Shown piece after piece: positions 30,846 through 34,470 of a stretch of DNA of 34,470 nt (position 1 is its first letter; each line of letters starts with the position of its first letter). The stretch covers positions 1-34,470 of the forward strand of contig CALADZ010000188.1 of NCBI GenBank assembly GCA_937890575.1. Reading direction: 5' to 3'. The translations under genes were made by a program, and so were the position numbers. The notes beneath the pieces were generated by a model. That model made no database searches. It was not told the DNA's origin and saw nothing but the letters and a program-made list of their open reading frames with translations. The DNA comes from MAG-120531 sp002378585. Its GTDB lineage: Bacteria; Bacteroidota; Bacteroidia; Flavobacteriales; Flavobacteriaceae.

Positions 30846-32189
30846 TTACATCGTTCTGTTTACATCCCAATTTTCTAAATACTGCTTTACCTCAAAGGCA
30901 AACATTCCGCCTAAGGCGCCATTGACTACACGGTGGTCATAGCTGTGGGATAAAAACATTTTGGAGCGGATTCCTATTAAATCTCCCTCGGGCGTTTCAA
31001 TGACCGAAGGCTCTTTTCTAATCGCCCCTAAAGCTAAGATACCTACTTGAGGCTGATTGATGATGGGGGTGCCAAAAATGGAACCAAACGAGCCCACATT
31101 GGTCACGGTGTAAGTGCCATCCATCACCTCATCCGGCTTAAGCTGATTGGCTTTAGCCCGCTGGGCCAAGTCATTCACCGCCTGGGCCATCCCTACCAAA
31201 TTAAGGCGGTCCGCATTCTTAATCACAGGAACGATGAGGTTACCGTCAGGCAACGCTGCCGCCATGCCCAGGTTGATATTCTTTTTGACGATGATATCAT
31301 CTCCATCAACGGAAATGTTCATCATGGGATATTTTTTAAGCGCATGCGCCACGGCTTCCATAAAAATAGGGGTAAACGTCAACTTTTCCCCTTCTCTTTG
31401 CTCGAAGGCAGCTTTTACTTTAGTGCGCCAATTAACAACGCGCGTGACATCCACTTCCACAAAACTCTGAACATGAGCCGAAATCTGTACCGATTTAACC
31501 ATGTGTTGAGCGACTAATTTGCCCATGCGACTCATGGGGATACGCTCTTGTCCAGCGCCCAAAACCATGGGCTCCACGGGTATTGACGAAACATTTGTAG
31601 GAATGGATTGTTTGGATTCTTGAACTGCCGAGGCAGCGTCAGTGGACTCTTTTTTATGAGCGATGTATTCCATCAAATCAGCCTTGGTCAATCTTCCACC
31701 GGCACCCGTTCCAGACACCCCTGATAGCTCATCTAGGGATATATTCTCTTGTTTGGCAATGTTTCTTACCAGGGGAGAATAAAATCGATCAGCCGATGTT
31801 GAGGAATTGGTGTGCTCGCTATTTGAAGTGGCCAATGGAGCCATTACCTTGTCAATCACTTCGCTGTTTACAGGTGATGAGTCGTTGTTTTCTAAATCTT
31901 TTGATTCAGCGATTATTGACTCAGCCGAGGAAACTACCGTGCTTGAATCATCTGTCTCAATAATCGCCAATACAGCGCCTACTGGGGCGACTTGATCTAA
32001 CTCAAATAATCGTTCCAACAAGACACCACTGACCTCACTAGGTACTTCGGAATCTACTTTATCGGTGGCAATTTCCACTACAGCCTCATCGACTGATATG
32101 TGATCACCCACTTGTTTTAACCACCCAGTAATGGTGGCCTCTGCAACGCTCTCCCCCATTTTGGGCAAACGCAATTCAAACTTAGCCAT
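30846..32189 (-). CDS. 2-oxo acid dehydrogenase E2, HxxxNG variant
   Basis: Dihydrolipoamide acyltransferase of a 2-oxo acid dehydrogenase complex, 447 residues. The lipoyl domain is at 1-77 with lipoyl-lysine 44 in EIATDKVDSEVPS, then a Ser/Thr/Asp-rich linker, a peripheral subunit-binding domain (FYSPLVRNIAKQENI to TKADLMEYIA, about 136-175), and the catalytic domain from residue 212. The active-site motif HxxxDG reads HRVVNGALGG (His419, Asn423), so the usual Asp is Asn. The branched-chain, pyruvate or 2-oxoglutarate complex cannot be told: E1 and E3 genes are not in the window. Confidence 0.93.
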   Translation of the reverse strand: MAKFELRLPKMGESVAEATITGWLKQVGDHISVDEAVVEIATDKVDSEVPSEVSGVLLERLFELDQVAPVGAVLAIIETDDSSTVVSSAESIIAESKDLENNDSSPVNSEVIDKVMAPLATSNSEHTNSSTSADRFYSPLVRNIAKQENISLDELSGVSGTGAGGRLTKADLMEYIAHKKESTDAASAVQESKQSIPTNVSSIPVEPMVLGAGQERIPMSRMGKLVAQHMVKSVQISAHVQSFVEVDVTRVVNWRTKVKAAFEQREGEKLTFTPIFMEAVAHALKKYPMMNISVDGDDIIVKKNINLGMAAALPDGNLIVPVIKNADRLNLVGMAQAVNDLAQRAKANQLKPDEVMDGTYTVTNVGSFGSIFGTPIINQPQVGILALGAIRKEPSVIETPEGDLIGIRSKMFLSHSYDHRVVNGALGGMFAFEVKQYLENWDVNRTM

Positions 32190-32263
32190 AGATTCAGTTT
32201 CAAGACATAAAGTAACAAAAAATGCCGGACAACAAACGACAAACTGGTTGTTGAATGTTCCCG

Positions 32264-32881
32264 TTAGGATTTAAGGGCCAACTCAAACGGAATACGCTGC
32301 AATATACTTCTGCCCAAGGTCACCTCATCCGCGTAAGCCAACTCGTCTCCAACAGATATTCCTCGGGCAATGGTGGATGTTTTGATTCCTAATCCCTCGA
32401 TTTGTCTAAATATATAGAAGTTGGTTGTATCGCCCTCCATGGTGGAACTCAGCGCAAATATAAGTTCTGTAATACTCCCCGATTTAACTTTTTCTACCAA
32501 AGCACCAATAGTTAAGTCTTGTGGACCTATGCCCTCCATCGGTGATATCTTACCGCCCAATACATGGTACAAACCACCGTATTGTCCCGTAGCCTCAATC
32601 GCCATCACGTCGCGAACATCCTCAACCACCATAACCAATCCTCGATCTCTTTTTGAACTGGTACAGAGCCCACATACATCTTGATCAGACATATTGTGAC
32701 ACTCACGGCAATACTGGATATTGGTTCTTAGGTCCGTTAACGCTTGTGCGAGCTGTTGGGTTTGAACACTGGGTCTTTTTAGCAGGTGTAATACCAGACG
32801 AAGTGCCGTTCTTTTGCCAATTCCTGGCAACTGAGCGACTTCATCTACGGCGCGTTCTAACCATTTTGAAGGCAAATCCAT
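32264..32881 (-). CDS. recR: Recombination mediator RecR
   Basis: Works with RecO (and RecF) to load RecA at gaps. The 205 residues have an N-terminal helix-hairpin-helix (QLPGIGKRTALRLVLHLL), a four-cysteine zinc finger (YCRECHNMSDQDVCGLC), a Toprim domain from VMVVEDVRDVMAIEATGQY with HVLGGKISPMEGIGP, and the ARGISVGDELAYADEVTLG end. An exact TAATTTTG -7 element lies four bases before the ATG. Divergent from the SSS symporter gene. Confidence 0.96.
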   Translation of the reverse strand: MDLPSKWLERAVDEVAQLPGIGKRTALRLVLHLLKRPSVQTQQLAQALTDLRTNIQYCRECHNMSDQDVCGLCTSSKRDRGLVMVVEDVRDVMAIEATGQYGGLYHVLGGKISPMEGIGPQDLTIGALVEKVKSGSITELIFALSSTMEGDTTNFYIFRQIEGLGIKTSTIARGISVGDELAYADEVTLGRSILQRIPFELALKS

Positions 32882-32885
32882 TTGG

Positions 32886-32893
32886 CAAAATTA
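32886..32893 (-). promoter_or_regulatory. -7 element of recR
   Basis: Minus-strand TAATTTTG, exact TAnnTTTG match, four bases before the ATG, as for aroK. Predicts a leaderless or nearly leaderless mRNA. Confidence 0.5.
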
Positions 32894-32946
32894 CAACTTT
32901 CCATAGATGTATTTGTTTTTGTACTTTTCAATTTTAAAACCAACCC

Positions 32947-34416
32947 ATGAGTCCTACGTTAATTACGGTTGTTATCGCGCTATATTTTCTTGTATTGATG
33001 GGGATCTCTCTGGTCACCTCAAAAAACGACACCAACAGTGACTTCTTTTCCGCCAGTAAAAATGCTCCCTGGTACCTAGTTGCTTTCGGCATGGTAGGCG
33101 CTTCGCTATCTGGGGTTACCTTTATATCCGTACCCGGTTGGGTAGGCGGTACTCAGTTCAGTTATTTACAAGTTGTTTTTGGCTATCTACTGGGTTACTT
33201 TGTCGTTGCTTTCGTATTGCTCCCCATATACTACCGACTTAATGTAGTGTCCATATACACCTACTTGGATCAGCGTTTTGGCACCTCTGCTTATAAAACA
33301 GGTGCCTTCTTTTTCTTGCTTTCTCGGGTACTTGGCGCTTCCTTCAGGTTGTTTTTAGTGGCCACTGTGTTGCAACAATTCGTATTCGACTATTGGAATT
33401 TTCCTTTTGAAGGCACCGTAATTCTCTCTGTGCTATTTATTTGGGCCTACACCTATAAAGGTGGCATAAAAACCATTGTATGGACAGATAGCCTACAAAC
33501 AGGGATGATGTTATTTTCGGTAGTAGCTGCGGTGATCTTAATCACCCAATCACTCGAGTTGAGTATGTGGGGGATTTGGGAATCTCCCGAAGTAAACTCA
33601 CTGAGTCAAATATGGGTCACCGATGATCCATTGCGCAAAGATTACTGGTTAAAATCAGTCTTGGGCGGTGCGTTTATTACCATAGCCATGACCGGGTTAG
33701 ATCAAGACATGATGCAAAAAAACCTCAGCTGTAGAAATTTAAAAGACGCTCAAAAGAACATGGTTTCCATGAGTGTGGTTTTGGTTTTGGTCAATGTTTT
33801 ATTCCTTGTTCTAGGTGCCTTGCTGTTTGCTTACAGTGCAAAATTTCAGATCGACATACCTGTTGTTGATGGAACAACCAAAACTGATCTACTCTTTCCA
33901 GAAATTGCCTTAAACGGTGGATTGGGACTGCTTTTGGGTGTTCCCTTTATTTTAGGGCTAATAGCTGCTGCGTACAGCAGTGCTGACTCAGCGCTAACTG
34001 CGCTGACTACCTCGTTTTGCATCGATTTTATTTCGATGGAGGGCAGGACGGAATCGATGCAAAAAAAACTGAGAAAACAGACCCACATAGGGATGAGTGT
34101 ATTGCTTATTGGGGTAATCATCAGCTTTAAATATCTGTTGGAAAAAAATACGATCGATGGGCTACTCACAGTAGCCACCTATACGTATGGACCACTTTTG
34201 GGCTTATTTGCCTTTGGGATATTAACCGCCTACAAGGTTCGCTCTGCGGGGGTTTGGTGGGTAGCTGGCATCAGTTTGGCACTGGCTTTTATCATAGGCA
34301 ACATACCTGCAGAATCCCTAGGGGGGTATCAATTAGGTTATGAGTTGTTACCCATTAATGGGGCCATTACCTTTTTAGGACTTTGGTTGATTCGCTTACC
34401 AGCGGATAAGCGCTGA
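32947..34416 (+). CDS. Sodium:solute symporter
   Basis: A 489-residue SSS-family inner-membrane protein with about 13 hydrophobic segments. The N-terminus LYFLVLMGISLVTSKN is followed by DFFSASKNAPWYLVAFGMV, then GASLSGVTFISVPGWVGG, the GAFFFLLSRVLGASFRLFLV segment, and AAYSSADSALTALTTSFCID, a region of the family's second sodium-site serines. It is like the SLC5-type transporters common in Bacteroidota; the solute cannot be predicted. Its 3' end overlaps the convergent fabH end by 21 bases. Confidence 0.92.
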   Translation: MSPTLITVVIALYFLVLMGISLVTSKNDTNSDFFSASKNAPWYLVAFGMVGASLSGVTFISVPGWVGGTQFSYLQVVFGYLLGYFVVAFVLLPIYYRLNVVSIYTYLDQRFGTSAYKTGAFFFLLSRVLGASFRLFLVATVLQQFVFDYWNFPFEGTVILSVLFIWAYTYKGGIKTIVWTDSLQTGMMLFSVVAAVILITQSLELSMWGIWESPEVNSLSQIWVTDDPLRKDYWLKSVLGGAFITIAMTGLDQDMMQKNLSCRNLKDAQKNMVSMSVVLVLVNVLFLVLGALLFAYSAKFQIDIPVVDGTTKTDLLFPEIALNGGLGLLLGVPFILGLIAAAYSSADSALTALTTSFCIDFISMEGRTESMQKKLRKQTHIGMSVLLIGVIISFKYLLEKNTIDGLLTVATYTYGPLLGLFAFGILTAYKVRSAGVWWVAGISLALAFIIGNIPAESLGGYQLGYELLPINGAITFLGLWLIRLPADKR

Positions 34417-34470
34417 ACCCCAGGTAAATCCACTGCCAAAAGCAGCCAAGACCACTAAATCACCCTCCTT
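34396..34470 (-). CDS. fabH: Beta-ketoacyl-ACP synthase III (FabH), C-terminal 24 residues
   Basis: The minus strand from the right edge reads KEGDLVVLAAFGSGFTWG then SALIRW and stop (TAA at 34396-34398), the characteristic FabH C-terminus (GxGFTWG). The enzyme starts fatty acid chains by joining acetyl-CoA to malonyl-ACP. The rest of the gene, including catalytic Cys/His/Asn, is outside the window. It ends within the last seven codons of the convergent symporter gene. Confidence 0.85.
   Translation of the reverse strand, partial: KEGDLVVLAAFGSGFTWGSALIRW

Noticed and set aside
32230..32253. CAACAA/TTGTTG inverted repeat after recR as a terminator
   Set aside because: Six-base AT-rich stem with a 12-base loop, and the T-run begins eight bases later; too weak to call.
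1..34470. Mobile elements, CRISPR array, defence or toxin systems, biosynthetic cluster
   Set aside because: No transposase, integrase, repeat-spacer pattern, or non-core gene cluster was seen; every gene but a few hypotheticals is housekeeping.

Overview
The window is ordinary core chromosome of a member of the Bacteroidota, most likely order Flavobacteriales. Several signs agree: exact TAnnTTTG -7 promoter elements upstream of many genes, three with a TTG -33 element 19-21 bases further up; the rlmD / DUF6452 / DUF6048 trio; the rpmB-rpmG-DUF4295-ftsY-rimO order; a transketolase split into two genes; and typical flavobacterial envelope proteins. I see no transposase, integrase, phage gene, CRISPR array, toxin-antitoxin pair or defence island, and no convincing novel system. 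What merits a second look is on a smaller scale: start codons, missing catalytic or metal-binding residues, gene-end overlaps and regulatory sequences.

Layout. 1-1745 (+): 3' end of rlmD, a DUF6452-like lipoprotein and a DUF6048-like outer-membrane protein. 1746-3132 (-): a small membrane protein and a THUMP-type RNA methyltransferase. 3217-7104 (+): a ZIP metal transporter, then thrS, infC (AUA start), rpmI and rplT, closed by a strong terminator. 7171-7992 (+): a HAD phosphatase. 7989-13772 (-): dnaB; accA; and the tgt / LptF-LptG-type permease / EamA transporter group. 13938-16404 (+): split transketolase and an outer-membrane barrel. 16401-17339 (-): an FKBP-like lipoprotein with calcium-type repeats. 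17408-18360 (+): an Hsp15-like S4 protein and a phosphoribosyltransferase. 18349-18870 (-): aroK. 18943-19251 (+): tRNA-Lys and tRNA-Leu with promoter and terminators. 19313-20560 (+): a DadA-like oxidoreductase. 20607-22871 (-): aconitase. 22953-27421 (-): SurA-like periplasmic chaperones, rimO and ftsY. 27543-28134 (-): DUF4295 protein, L33 and L28. 28207-32189 (-): cinA, a FAH-family hydrolase, an exonuclease and a 2-oxoacid dehydrogenase E2. 32264-32881 (-): recR. 32947-34416 (+): a sodium/solute symporter. 34396-34470 (-): the very 3' end of fabH.

Functionally, translation dominates (thrS, infC, L35, L20, L28, L33, rlmD, a THUMP methyltransferase, tgt, rimO, Hsp15-like, two tRNAs). Envelope biogenesis comes next (ftsY, SurA-like pair, LptF/G-type permease, barrels, lipoproteins), then central metabolism (transketolase, aconitase, E2, accA, fabH, aroK) and replication or repair (dnaB, recR, exonuclease). 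The sequence is compact: every convergent pair of protein genes except dadA-like/acn abuts or overlaps at the stop codons, and many same-strand genes overlap by 1-44 bases.
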